Below are positions 1 to 12,650 of a stretch of 64,000 nucleotides of DNA, in pieces. Position 1 is the first letter of the stretch; every line of letters begins with the position of its first letter. The DNA comes from Crotophaga sulcirostris. Taxonomy: Eukaryota; Chordata; Aves; Cuculiformes; Crotophagidae. A program made the translations under genes and the position numbers. Location: assembly GCA_013397455.1 (NCBI GenBank), contig VYZB01000172.1, forward strand, positions 1,694,273-1,758,272, in the 5' to 3' direction. The notes beneath the pieces are model-generated. The model was given only the letters and a program-made list of their open reading frames with translations. It did no database searches and was not told the origin of the DNA.

Positions 1-535
1 CAACAGCAATAGTTCTGTAATATTTGAACATTAGTAAGTACAATTAAGGATATCTAAGGAACAACATGAGATGAATTGTCCAGGCACTTCTGTTCTGCAG
101 GAAGCCTGGATTTCATGTAATTCCAAACCAGACCAAGAAGCCACAATTTCGTATTTTCCAATGAAATAAAAACAAGTAACACATACCTCTTTGGGTCCAT
201 TAAATGATTTTGTTTCAATGCTCCATTTCAGTGAATTGAAATTTAGTTAATTTAATTATTTAATATGGCAATTGAGTTGAAAGGTCAGAGAAAGCAAATC
301 AAATTTGCCTTCATTCTTAATGTCACAGAAACCCAAAACCACGGGGCATGATATATCTACTTTAGCTTTTAGCTACTTGGGGTTTTTTTTTGATACAGAG
401 CCGAATTTTCTTCTTCCTTTCAAACATCCCATCCTCAGGACACTCAAAACTGATATCCAGAAGATGTCTCCTGGGTCACTGGAAATAGGTATTTTCCATG
501 GGCAATATCTCATGTAATCTCATTCAGAAACTAAC
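1..535 (-). other. MOCOS: MOCOS intron, partial (3' of the cysteine-loop exon)
   Basis: This is the start of the intron following the exon at 536-652. It is AT-rich and holds no exon, repeat or RNA gene that I recognise. The short open frame at 305-517 has no family features and looks like chance. Confidence 0.8.
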
Positions 536-652
536 CTGCAGATTCCTTTGGATGTCCTCATTGCTTATACCCAAATGCATCTGGCAGGCTCCTGTGTTAC
601 AGAAGCAACCGGTGCGGACATGTATGTTGTAGAGACTGGCCATCTTGTCCAC
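536..652 (-). CDS. MOCOS: MOCOS internal exon with the conserved cysteine loop (third of three)
   Basis: This 117-base exon encodes 39 residues, from VDKMASLYNIH to SNEDIQRNLQ, in phase 0 at both ends. It carries the motif RTGCFCNTGAC. In plant and animal Mo-cofactor sulfurases this loop holds the cysteine that accepts the sulfur as a persulfide during cysteine desulfuration (shown for Arabidopsis ABA3). All three cysteines of the motif are intact, so this part of the enzyme looks functional. The acceptor is tggattggaaag before GTGGACAAG, with a T-rich tract a little upstream. The donor is CTGCAG|gttagt. The next exon, expected to begin with an Ala-Gly-His type segment, is not in the 535 bases that remain, so the gene runs off the left end of the window. 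Confidence 0.96.
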
Positions 653-1172
653 CTTTCCAATCCAGCAGGACATAAGACATAGGAGAACAAAAAATAGACA
701 TTTTAAGGTTGTGGTAAACAACATACAGTGTTTTAAAGATACGATTCAATTGTCAGTAAATTACTTCTCTAAATCATTAACAACTTACTGTAGCTTTTAA
801 CATTCCCATACACATTTACATTTTTTCAGCCTTTTTATTTCAGCTGAAAGAAAACTGGTGAAAGCAGGAATGCTTATCTTGGCACTGAGAGAGGGCACAT
901 ACAACACACATGTGCACACACACACTCACAGATTATATCAGTTCAGTTCCTGATCCTGTTAATGATCATACATTTGTTTCATTTTAAACCTGTGAACAGG
1001 TTCATTCACTTCAGTAGTGTTAATTGCAGGCCTGCAGTCAAGTATCATTCAGTGTCTCGACAGAATTGTCATCTACAACTGCATCTGCAGAGATCGAAGA
1101 GGGGCCTGGGGCACCTCTTCAGTCAGGTAAAGGAAACCTTGTTCTCCAAGTATTTGAAACTGCAAGTCCTCA

Positions 1173-1879
1173 TGTCACGGTTTAGCCCCGACCCAGCTAA
1201 ATTTTTGGCAGCTAAAATCATGCAGTTGAGTTCCCAAATTCCATCCCACCCCCACCTCCAGGGGAAGGGAGAGGAAAATGAGAGGAAAAAAGGCTGTGGA
1301 TTGGAAACTAAAATTATAGCTTTAATGAAATGATGATAATAATAGTAATTATGATTAAAATAATCAAAAAGTAATGAAAATACATAAAAATATCCCAGAT
1401 CGCACCCCCCAGCCCAACCCTCGATGACTACACATCACCACAACTGCTGTAGAGCAGATATGGGGAAATGGGTCCACAGCTAGGAGAGAGTTGAACTCAG
1501 GAACTGGATTCAGGGACGTACATATCTGGGGTTGGGAACAATCAGACAAAAAAGGTCCTCACTGGACGTTGGCCACCACAGAAGAGAGCAAGACCCTTGT
1601 GATCTCTCAATTTTATACCAACTATGATGTATATGGGATGGAATACTCTGTTGGTCAGTTTGGGGTCACCTGTCCTTTTTGCCCTTCCCTTGGTTACTAG
1701 AGGAGCAAGTATAAACATTGGCCTTTCTGCATAACAATGCAGAAAGAAATGCCCCGTGTTATCATTTCTAGAGAGAAACTGTCTGAAAAACACACAGTTA
1801 GTTTTAAGAAAATCTGAAGTTACTTTAGACTAAGGCCGAGACTGAGTCAGAGTCACCCCAACTAACTCAAACCGTAACA
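1173..1879 (-). mobile_element. Solo LTR of an endogenous retrovirus, minus orientation
   Basis: The segment begins TGTCACGGTTT and ends AAACCGTAACA, giving TG...CA termini that are near-perfect inverted repeats (10 of 11). On the minus strand it has the order of an LTR: a U3 block with GGACAGGTGACC and a CAAACTG-type core (1640-1675), a TATA box TATAAAA at 1617-1611, a polyadenylation-type ATTAAA at 1326-1321, and a terminal GGGGCTAAACCGTGACA. The same U3 block occurs in the LTR at 24365-24960, and the AAACC(G/A)TGACA end is typical of a common avian ERV LTR type as I recall it. No internal retroviral genes flank it, so it is probably a solo LTR. I see no clear target-site duplication. Its promoter would point the same way as MOCOS. 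Confidence 0.75.
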
Positions 1880-4800
1880 CTTCTTTACAGAAATCTGTGG
1901 GATTTTGGTGTACAAGTGATTGAAGAAGCAGTCCCCCAGAAACAATAACATCTGACAGGGCAGGGACTATACTGGAATACTTCCTTGACTCTTCCACATA
2001 TGACCAACCAGTCCACCAATTCCCCGGTGTTCTTTTTCCTTGTGCTGTTCTGTGTTACGCTATTTCCTTATTGTCCACTAAATAATGAAGAGGCAGAAAT
2101 ACAACAATTGATGACAAGCTGGTATGAATAAATTACGTGCAGAAAACAAAAAATAATGTGCAAAGAGAACAGAAGCATATGCCTTGGAAGGAGACCCATA
2201 TATGTATGCACTGGGAGGATGGCACTGGCAGGACGCCATTGCAAAAAAAGAGATATGGATTGTCAAGGTACACCTAAGAAACAATGGAAGGGCACTGCAG
2301 GCATCTGAAAAATTTTTTGTTGATTTCAAAGACAACAATAGCAGCTGATAAAGTTAGCAGGTATAGCTACCAGTTATTTCTTTGACATTAAATTACAAAT
2401 GTTCGTCGTTAGGTCTGGGAGAAAAGAGAGTCAAGAAATGGTCAGAAAGGTAGCATGAAACCTGGAACATCCTATCTCTATCACAGACTCCCAGAACAAC
2501 CTCGCACAAGCTGCATTAATCTTTCTGTGCTTTTGCTCCTTAATTTTTTTGCAAAACGGAGAGCTGAGAGCTCTGAGAACAACCGCACTGCAGACTAAGA
2601 GTCATGCCAGTGACACAATCCTCCTCACAGGGAGCTCAGGCTCAGCCATGCATAGAGCGACAGCTCAGCCAAAAGGGGCAGGAATTGAAGTGTTGACCAT
2701 CTCAACCTAACCACTTTCCTACCTGTAAGCTCAGGCTTTATCTGCTTGAGGTATCAATGTAAACATTCAACATAGCTTTTCTAGATGGCTTAATCTCTAT
2801 CGGTCTTACGTTTAACATAATTCTCTTTGTATAGGAAAATAGCCCAATATATGGTATAATTCAGCCTATCTTCTGTCTCTTATCTCCTGACACTATCAAC
2901 CTTCTCATGTCAGCCTATCTTCTGACATCTCTGAGTTTATGTGAGATGCCATGCACCTTTATCTTTACTATCTCAGCAGCTTGAAAAAACAAGCCCTCTG
3001 TTAGAAATTATTCCAGGCTGAAATAATTCAGCCTAAGTAGCGTTTAGCTCTGCTAAAAGCAGTTCAAGCAATATTAGTTTTTTATTTGTTTTCATGTGTG
3101 GGGCACATGGTACTCTGCACAAAAATGTGCTGTACAGAGAGAATAAATCCTACATCATTATAGTGTACAAATTCTGAAGTTCACACTTAAATATGTTCTG
3201 CCCCACTAGTTCAGTTTAAAATGGTTCAGTTCTCAAATAGAGATACAATCAAAAAAACCTCCATATATCAAGACTAGGAAAGTAGAGAACAGAATCAGTC
3301 CCGAGATCCCTATTCATGATTAATACCTTGGAGAATATACTGTGTTCAAAGCATGTTCCTTAAATCAAAGTTATAGTAAATGGCATCTGTTGAGGAAGAC
3401 TGTTGTGTCGTTAGCTTTGTTTTGTCAGAAGACTTCAATTTAGGAACAGTGACATTTTCTTGAATTCTTTTTTCATTTAGATGAGAAAAGTTGTCATCCT
3501 GGCATAACATGGTTTGTCATGGTGCTAGTGACTCGTGGATGGATCTATCGTGCTGTTAATAATGACAAGCAAGGCAAAAATCATGACAGATACTTCAGTA
3601 TTGAATTTGTACAGTGTTTGGGCTTATTTGCTCAGTATACAAAAAGCTTCAAAATATATTATTATTATTTGAAAAAACATTGTTGGGGAAGCCTTGCTTA
3701 TCAAAGTGTATGTAATGTAATGAAGTTTCCATGACCCAACATCAAAGAATTGCTAACAGGAATTTTGAAAAAAATCTTTTTCATTTTGTCAAACAAATTA
3801 TTACTGTTTTCTTAATGAACAGTAATTTCATTATAGCCTTGCGACCCATTGCCTTTTTCCAATAACACTTTTAATTGTGATATATATTAATCTGCATAGC
3901 ATACAAGGATTATTGATATATAAAAATGTATGAACGTTAGACAAATATAGGGAATTGTGGTTCAGGAGAATAAAGATAAGTTATCCATAGCTTTAGTATC
4001 AATCAGACTCCACTATCACCAATGTGAGTTGCCCTACTGAACTTGGGAACGTGATGCATACTTTTCATTGCAAGCAATTACACCATGTAAAGAATTAGTA
4101 AAGGCAACACGGCCAATCTATCTGTCCCTTGAATGCCTGTTTCACTTTCCCTTGGACATATGCTTCAATTTCTTCTTCTTTAGTTTCTCCCTATAAATAT
4201 GCTACTTGGGGAGCTAATTAAATCTCACTCTGCAGTGTTATCACATAGCAAAACAAATAGAACATAAAACATCTGTTACAGTTATTTCAGTGAAGAAAAG
4301 TTTATTTAAATGAAGCACATCTTTAAAATTGCCATAAGGAGCAATAATGGGTATAGAGCTCAGGGTTATGAAATACAGAATGCCGCTTGCAGTTCTGTCT
4401 GTGACAGTAGCATCTGACTTTTGGGAGCCAGGAGTATGTTCATCAATGAAGGCATAGAAGCATGAATGGTACTAAGGGCAAGTACACAGCTTAATGTACT
4501 CACTTGACAGTTTTGGTGATTCCCTGGGTCTGATATCTAGACTTATTGTGCCTTGGTCTTCCAGATCTTAAAGACTAAACTGAACTGCAAAATAAATGCA
4601 GGAATCTTGCAGTGTTTTTACTGATTTCAGTCAGTGAGGACACGGTAATTAAGCAATCATGACATCCTGGAGTCCCACGCGCCCCTCAGAGCTCCTTTGC
4701 ATTCATTATTTTTTCTGAAGATCCATACTGTGGGTCAAGCCTTGCTTCACACCCCAGCACTTCTGAAGTCAGATCATCTTGATTTTTGACAAGCAAAAGG

Positions 4801-4940
4801 TGCTTTTCCCATTTCCAGGCCGCAGTCTTTGAGTGTAATAAACACACATGAATGAAGTTTATCTAAACCAATTTTTAAAATATTTCTCTCCTTTTTTTTT
4901 TTAGAGTTAATTTCTATTTTAAGAACAGTTGCCATCCTCA

Positions 4941-4985
4941 NNNNNNNNNNNNNNNNNNNNNNNNNNNNNNNNNNNNNNNNNNNNN
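4941..4985. other. Assembly gap (45 N)
   Basis: There are 45 consecutive undetermined bases. The open frame that appears to cross them on the minus strand is not meaningful. The flanks are T-rich and (TA)n-rich, which probably explains the failed assembly. The true length may differ from 45. Confidence 0.99.
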
Positions 4986-7900
4986 GTTTTATATATATAT
5001 TAAAAAAATATTGCAATGGAGATGTTTTTTTTTTCCCCCTGGTTTATAATGCATTACCCTACCACAGTCCCCCTTGGATATCTGGCATTTTAGTTTGCAT
5101 TCAGCTGCTGGACAGCTCAAAAAATAAATCTGATTCTGTTATGTTCTGATTTCCTGTTCTCTGTCAAGCAGCTGCAGCAGGGACTCCACTGCCTTTGCTA
5201 AATTGCTGACTTCTGCTATCCATTCACTTGAGGGCCTCCACAGCAGTCAGCTGAAATGTGTAAGCTTTTCTCTGGCACCAAGCTCCGCTGAAGTAAGTCT
5301 GCGAATGACGCTTACCATAGCTAAATAGCAACAGTGAAGATTTACAAATAGCACATGGTTTCACATTATTTCTAATCAACTAAGTGTAAGATTCACACTA
5401 AGAATGCTGGACTCTTTAGGAACCCCTGCTGAAGCCATTCCCATAGGATCTAATTCTGTAGCACTTATTCAAGCAAATACTTCTTATTTGTGCAATTTAT
5501 TTTACTGAGTACGACAAGAATTATTCACATGAATAAAGGAACTTTTTGTAACAAATCATGAAGTGTCCTGAAAAGACCCAAAATCATGTAAGCCAATACT
5601 GGCAGGTGCTGTCCTTTAGGAATTGGGATTGGGACTTCTCATTCTACTTTCCACAATGCTCAAATTTTATAGCAGTTTGTTTGTCTGATGGATTTGCTCA
5701 TTACAAGAATTTCTCTGCACACCACTGATGGCTGGTTATAAAATAGGCTTCATGACACTGTTCTCCAGATACACTGGTAAATTAATTCACTGATTCATGG
5801 CATGGAATTGGAGAGAAAATACACTAGCTCTTTCTGTCATCCAGCATTTGACTGTGAAATGTTGCTGCTGATGCAACTTAATCTTGTTTAATACAATTAA
5901 ATAGTGGGTCAGAAGGAAAAAATATATATATCAGCACTTGTTTCCAAATCATTTGGTAAGAGAAAGAAACATTTTAGATGAATTACAGTATACTTCAACT
6001 GGTTTAACTGCATGGCTTCCTGCAAGAGAGGCATTTTTCCCACCCCAAGGAAAGAATTTCTACGTGGGCAGGTTCCCACAGTATTGATGAATCTGATCCT
6101 CTCCTCTGTATTGCATCTCTAGATGTTGACAATGGTTTAAACTAATTGGAGAGTGGATGTAAAACTTCTTCAGTCTACACTCACTCATCACTCTTTCTGA
6201 CCAAAACCTCTTCGGTAGAAGTCAGGGAAGTATTAGAGAGAGACTGAAATTTACTGAGATTGCCCAAATTAGCATAGTGGAAATGCTAGCTTATCAGGAA
6301 CTTTTCAGCCAGTGTGATAATTTTCTGTGCTGGTTTCAAAGGCAGGCAAATACTAGGTAAGATTGGATGGAAAGGAAGGAGGCTGGAAACGGCAGCATAA
6401 TTCAAAATATTTAGGTTGCAATTCTGCAGGGATTCTCACTTAGAAGATGCCATATACATAGCTAACTGCAGGTCCTCCATGCTTAAAGAAGTAACAATAA
6501 TTTTATGTTTCTGCGATCCAGAAACTAGAAGACACTTTGAGGATGGGGTAGCTATAAGGAAGAAATGAAATATAATCTCAATTGTTAATGGACGCCCTTA
6601 CATTTTTTCATCTGCTTTTTTTCTTCACTTCAGAGCATGCAGTGAATTAGGGCATGGACTTATCTGGATCTTATACAAGCTTCATGAGTCCAAGATCCAG
6701 CTATTTGAAACTGAATAGTGGCTAAACAACTTCGTTTTCTTTGATTTGACATCTCAATCGCCACAGTTCTCTCCAACCAATGGCGTTTTCTCTTAGCTTT
6801 TTTCTTCTTTTTTTAAAACTGCATACAGTGACAATGAAAATCTGGTTTGATAAAATGACATCATGGAAAGGATGGAATCCAGGAAGAAAGGTAAAGTGAA
6901 GGAACTCAAGCACTCTGTGGCGTCCTAACTCTGACTTCAACAGAGCATTGCCTTGTGAGTCATAGGAAAATGCCTGTATCTCTGCACCTCATTGTGCATT
7001 CCTAGCTATTTCGCTAGCTAAAGGCTTTGGGTCAGACCACTACTAGTCAGAGAAGTGGAAGCCAGAGGCAAACAACACAGAAGATTAAGCTATAACTTTT
7101 ATCAAGAAGGGATAATGGGGAACAAAACAAACTGATACAAGTGGAAGCAATGCTTAGGAATAAAAAGGTGCAGTGCATGATATTGAAAGTCTGGTGACAT
7201 AGATTTAATTCATATCCCAGTTAAAACCCTCTCCACTTTTTCCTTTTTCTCTTAAATCACTTAAATGCTCCTTTGTCCATACTAATCCCCTGAAAATGGG
7301 GATAAGAGATCACAGGGAGGTCTCAGGGTTAAAGTCCCATGTTGGACTGTGCTGAAATATTACTTTAATTATATCCATGCAGAGTCCTCTACAGGATATG
7401 TGTGGGCAGAAGGAAGATACAAGCAAGGTAATAGAGAAGGTGGAGCCAGGCTATGTTTATCTTCGAATGGTTCAGATAGTGGACTGATACTGGACACTGC
7501 ATGCATTCAAAGGCAGCTGATCTGCTTTTACCAAGATAAAGAAAAAAGGAATACAGCAGAGGCTGCTAAAAGTGCAGTCCTTTTGCTGTTACCATGTGGT
7601 TTCTTTTCACATTCCTTCCCTGTGTAACAAGGTCTGCAGTTTAGAGCCACAGTTTGGCCCTATTACTAAACAGAAAATATTTAGCCTCTCTCATTCATCC
7701 AAGAATCTTTTATCTGAACAGCTAGGAGTATCTTTCTTTTATCTCCTTTCCAGTTTCCGTAGCAACATGCAAGGACACTCCAGAGAAGCAATGTCAGGCA
7801 ACACCTTCAGTTTAGGCTTTCATGAAGCTTTCTAACCTTGACCAGCTCTGAAGAGCAGTGTAATAGAAGGCAATTTCAAGCATACTATCTCACATGCGTC

Positions 7901-10900
7901 TTTGTCCCCCCACAATGAGATATTACAGAAAGGAACTCTGTACTCTGTCACTACTTCCTCAGCAAGAATGCAGTTCATTACCTACTAACTTGGTTTGCAG
8001 ATATCACGCTTAGTCTGTCAAGTACAGAATATCCTTACACTCAGCCAGTAATCCCCTACCTAGAGAACACTTTGTTGAAAGGGCTGTGTTTGAGTGTTCA
8101 ATGCCATGTAACCAAATGCGAGCAAAGATTGAGATTGTAATGGCATTTCTTGCCAGCTTGAAGCAACAAGGCACCATTTATTGGTAAACCAGTGTGGTCT
8201 GCTGCATTGATGCTATCTCCCTGCTTACCAGACATCCACAATGCAATTGGAAACTAATTGGAACCAAAGAAATTAGTGGACATTCAACAGGAAACTTCAA
8301 AATAATATTTTCTCCTTGTAATTCTGTTTGCATTCTATTGTGCTGGTTCATCTGCCATCCCTGGCTTCCTGAAATCAATGGCTAAATCTATAGCTAAAAT
8401 CAATACGGAGCAATCACCCCAGCAATATTTAGGTAGCTATTGGGAAGATGGCCAAGAATTCCATTAGGCATATTAAGAACACTTTTCTTTCCCTGAGTCA
8501 CCGAATTTAATATAATGAGTGGATACACTTCTAAAAGCATTAGTATAAGTAACTTGAAGTTGTTTGGCCATCTTGGCACAGACATTCTCAGCTGGAATTA
8601 ACAAATGCTACATTTCCATTTTATCTGCCCAGATGAAAAAATGCTGCACTTCTCCATCTACAAAACTGCATGATTGTTTTACACAAAAGTAACAGATGGA
8701 AAAAAACCATGAAAAGATTATGGTTTGAAGAATAACAGGGATCTTCTACTTAATAATTTTATATGAAGATTTATTTCACATAGATGAAATAAAGTAGAAA
8801 TTATCCTTCATGATTGCTTAACAGCAACTCTCTTTCTCCTGTAGGGACATGGTATGAATTTCCAGACAAGTAGTGATAGCTACTATCTGTCTCCAGTCAG
8901 TAATCTGATCAAACTGAGATGGTAACAGTTTCCTGTGCATGTGAAATGCACAGAGCTCATCCACTCTTCAAATTCACAGGTTTTCATTGCTCTAACTCTG
9001 TATCCATATACCAGATGTACAGTGTATTGGAGCTTATCTACCAGTGAAACGGAGGGTACTATCTAAGAAACAAACAGGAATTATTTCAAGAAACCTACCC
9101 ACTACAGGTATTGCATGGTCCCTTTTACCATCTAACGATAAGTAGTGATATGAATATGTATTCAGTCAGCTGTGTGCATATACAAATGCATCTGTCACTT
9201 AATATCTGAAGATTTCCCAGTCTTTTACATATTTCCTCCTCCCTTCTGTGAGGTTAGAATAAGTGGGGAAGATAGTCACTGAATCCCTGAAGGTGACACT
9301 GAAAGACTACAGCAGAAGCAGGGGATTTCACCTGGCCATTGGTGGGTCCTGGCTACTGACCTAGGTCCAACTAACTAAGCAATGTATTAAAACATCACTG
9401 AAGGAAAGAAAAGGAAGCTCTTAGAAGAGAACACTGTGAAACTAAAGCAAAGAAAGTGTATTCACAATATGAAGATGCTTCCAGAACTGGCTATCAACGT
9501 TTTATTTACCTTGAACAACTACTTTTATGTGCATTTCCCATCCTGCCTTACACGACTCTGTCCATATTACTTCTGTTTGCAGACCTGTCCAAATGCAAAC
9601 AGACAGAACAACTTCTATCTGCTTATACTGTTCTATCTCTTCCCTGGTCACACCACTCCCATACAACACTGTTTCAGACTGCTTGTCCAGCTCTCCTCTG
9701 CCCTCACAGCTGGAATTTCTGCTTCCCTGTCCAAAATGGCATCACTTTCTTTGCCCAATTCATGTAATAATGAACTTTGGTTGCATTGTGGGAAATTTAG
9801 GTTAATCATTAGTAAATATTTTGTAATAGTGAATATAGCTAAGTTCCAGAAAACATTGCCTGAATGAGACAGTGGGCAGATGCCATAATAAGAGCAGTCA
9901 TCAAATTGCATTATAGATTTGTGCTGAAGGGACACATGCTGGAAATTATCTGCTGAGAAGTGTTGATAGTTTTTGTTCTTGAGAAATGAATGAAGAAAGA
10001 TAAGTTCAAAGTCTAGATCTCCCTTCATTCTATCTGGTTTGATTACACTGAGCCAGGACACGCTATTATCAAATAGATAAATTTATCATATTAGACAAAA
10101 TTGATAATAATCTATCTGAGCAGCGTTCTCAGTCTTGAGAGGCAAAGCTCATCTATATGCAACACTACAGAAGAGACTTCCCTAGGCAAGCAAAAATGTT
10201 TACACTCTCTGTCTTTGGCATCTGATTCCTGTTATAGCAGTTTGTCTGTCACACGCAAGAGTAAAGTGGAAGGCAAGAAGGCAGAGACTGCTAATGGACT
10301 GATGCTCATTCCCTGACAGGATTTTTAGGAGGTATTGCAAGCATATATGGATACCAGGGGAACTCTTGCAGGTGAGATAATCACAGCAAGCTACTTCTGT
10401 TTAGGTTCAGGCTCCAGGCAAAGGAGCAGTGTGAAAAAGCAGAGTGGGAAAGGGAGCCTGTAATCCACAGCTGAAACGATGGCCATTTTTCAAAAGACAG
10501 CTATGATGTTTTGCTCACTTTTTTAAAGCCTATGACACACAGGAGGAAAAAAAATACTGTCTGAGAAGACCAGAGCAAAAAAAGAAGTTTGATATGGGAA
10601 GAGCTATTTTTTTATTGAGGGCAGAAAACACTGAACTGGAAGTGTGACTGGGTAAGAGCTCTCCAGGGCATACAATTCAACAAATGTTTTAGGTGAAATT
10701 CCATCTGCCCATCTCTGCCTATTACTCTTTTCCCCTCTTCCAGCTCCCAAAATTACTTTACAGAATGAAATGTAAAAGGATTGCAAAATTACTCACAAAT
10801 TATCTACTGAATGTACAAAGAACATTTCACAGGTCTCTTCTCCCTATCAGAACAAAGACAAAAACTTAAAAAAAATATTAGCACAAAAAGGCTCCTCGTA

Positions 10901-11425
10901 GCAAAGATGGTGATTTTTTTCGAATCTACAAATAGAAGAGAAAATACAACTTTGCACTTCAACCTGATTTGTAAGAAATCCACTTTTTTTTGTGGGTAAG
11001 ATTGTTGCTTCAAATCAATGTTGTTCTCTTACAGGTGTTCCATCTCCTCTTTGGCATTCAGACCAGGCTGGATCCACATAGAGTTGTATGCAAGGTTTTG
11101 ATAAAAAAAGATAGCAAGGATGCAAACTGAAGCTGAGTCATTGCTGTGTTTTAGAGCCTGGAAAGACCTATGGATGTATAAACACTGACATTCATATATG
11201 CTGAAGACTGCTAATGGTGATTCTCTGTGTGAAAATTCTGCAATATTAGCTCAGCATTGAGCATATTTGTAGCCCTTTTTTTGGGTGACAGCACAAACAC
11301 CCTTTAACATCTAGGACTAATTGCTTCTTTTTCTGGTAGCCTCACAAGGAAGCAGAAGATTGACAGCCTGCTGCATTAATGTCAGCTCTGCTGCTTCCAT
11401 CTTGCACCACCGACTTAGCAGCGGT

Positions 11426-11463
11426 CCTTCACTTCTACTCCTTCACTTCTACTCCTTCACTTT
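11426..11463. repeat. Short tandem repeat, 14-base unit
   Basis: The unit CCTTCACTTCTACT occurs twice in full and once in part, with perfect copies. It is a small minisatellite in intron sequence. Confidence 0.9.
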
Positions 11464-12102
11464 CTCACCTTTCAAAAGCTGTCCACGCTTCATTAATAGC
11501 AAAAATTATAATGCCAGAGTATTATCCATTCTCAACTAGCAAGTATATATGAAGAAGCTGTTTGGCAATAAGGGCCATCTTCATGTCCTCGACCTGTCAA
11601 ATGCTCATCATAGTTTAACCTCCATTCATAAAACTGGGGCTTTTTGGTGCTGCAGGGCAAATAAACACGTAACATAAAATGACAGATGACCTACCGCAGA
11701 GGACAGCTTGCGTGCAAAGAATATAGGTTTCCTCCCAAATAATTTAAAGAACAAATTACTACCAGTAGTAGACTACAAGACAGCTTTACTGAAAGAAATA
11801 ATTTTCATGGGAAGTGTTTGGTGATGCTCAAAGGAAAATAATGTCATTTTAGTGCCCAAAGAAAAGGGGTTTATGGAGATTTCAAAATTCTGGTGGTTTT
11901 ATCCCTAGATAAAGAAACTTTCCATAAAAAATCTGAAGAAAAACCAAAGCTTTTGAGTGACTATTGGCAAGTCCTTCTTTTTTAATTGTTTTAATTACCA
12001 TTTAGAGCAAAATAACCAAACCAATAATTAAACCAACAATTAAACCAGGTTACAGGGCCTGATCAACAGGCCTAAACCAAAATAGGTGACCCATGGATGA
12101 TT

Positions 12103-12650
12103 TGTATTGCATTGCTATGTGTACTGTTTAATCTGTAACATTGCTATTATCAGTGGAATTGTGCTGTGCTATTTTTAAAACTTAGAGTGTGAGAAAATGC
12201 ATCATAGTCGCATTATCAGTAGAACTAGGCTGTGCCACCTTAATTGCAGCTTCTCCAGCTGTCTCCTTATCTCCCTTCTGGGGCCTTGTCCATGCTCCAA
12301 GAGGGGGAGCAACAGGCAGCTGAGACCAGATATTCCGTGTTTTTTAGAATGATGCAAGTTGTTTATTTAACAATATAAAAGCTGGACCTTTTTGCAGTGG
12401 TCTTGGGAGACCCCATCTACAAGAGGACACACTGCACAGTACCCGCAGTTGTCTGGGACAGACTCTCCAAAGATCTTCACTGCAAAAGGGGCTCCCAGCG
12501 ACTGTGAATCTGGATGATGATAATAGAGCAATTGGTCATGTATCTTTCTTAATTACTATACTTATTCTCTTGTAGTATTGAGTAGACCCATTGCCTTTGA
12601 AGCTGTTATTGTTAACTTGTTGTTAATCACTGTCAGTGATTAACATTTGC
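12103..12650 (+). mobile_element. Probable LTR of an endogenous retrovirus, plus orientation
   Basis: The region resembles a retroviral LTR. It has a U3-like part with a duplicated element (about 12147-12169 and 12212-12236, sharing TTATCAGT and GCTGTGC), a TATA box TATAAAA at 12374-12380, and an R/U5-like part just after it (GGTCTTGGGAGACCCC and following). I recall similar sequence from avian ERV LTRs. Both ends are uncertain: I place the start at a TG near 12103 and the end just past the palindrome at 12622-12644. No gag, pol or env remnant is visible next to it. Confidence 0.5.
12622..12644. repeat. Perfect 23-base palindrome
   Basis: GTTAATCACTG and CAGTGATTAAC are exact reverse complements separated by a single T. 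It sits near the 3' end of the probable LTR. Confidence 0.95.

Noticed and set aside
9436..10061. Four overlapping open frames on both strands
   Set aside because: Several frames open together indicates low stop density by chance rather than a gene. No motif is present in any of them.
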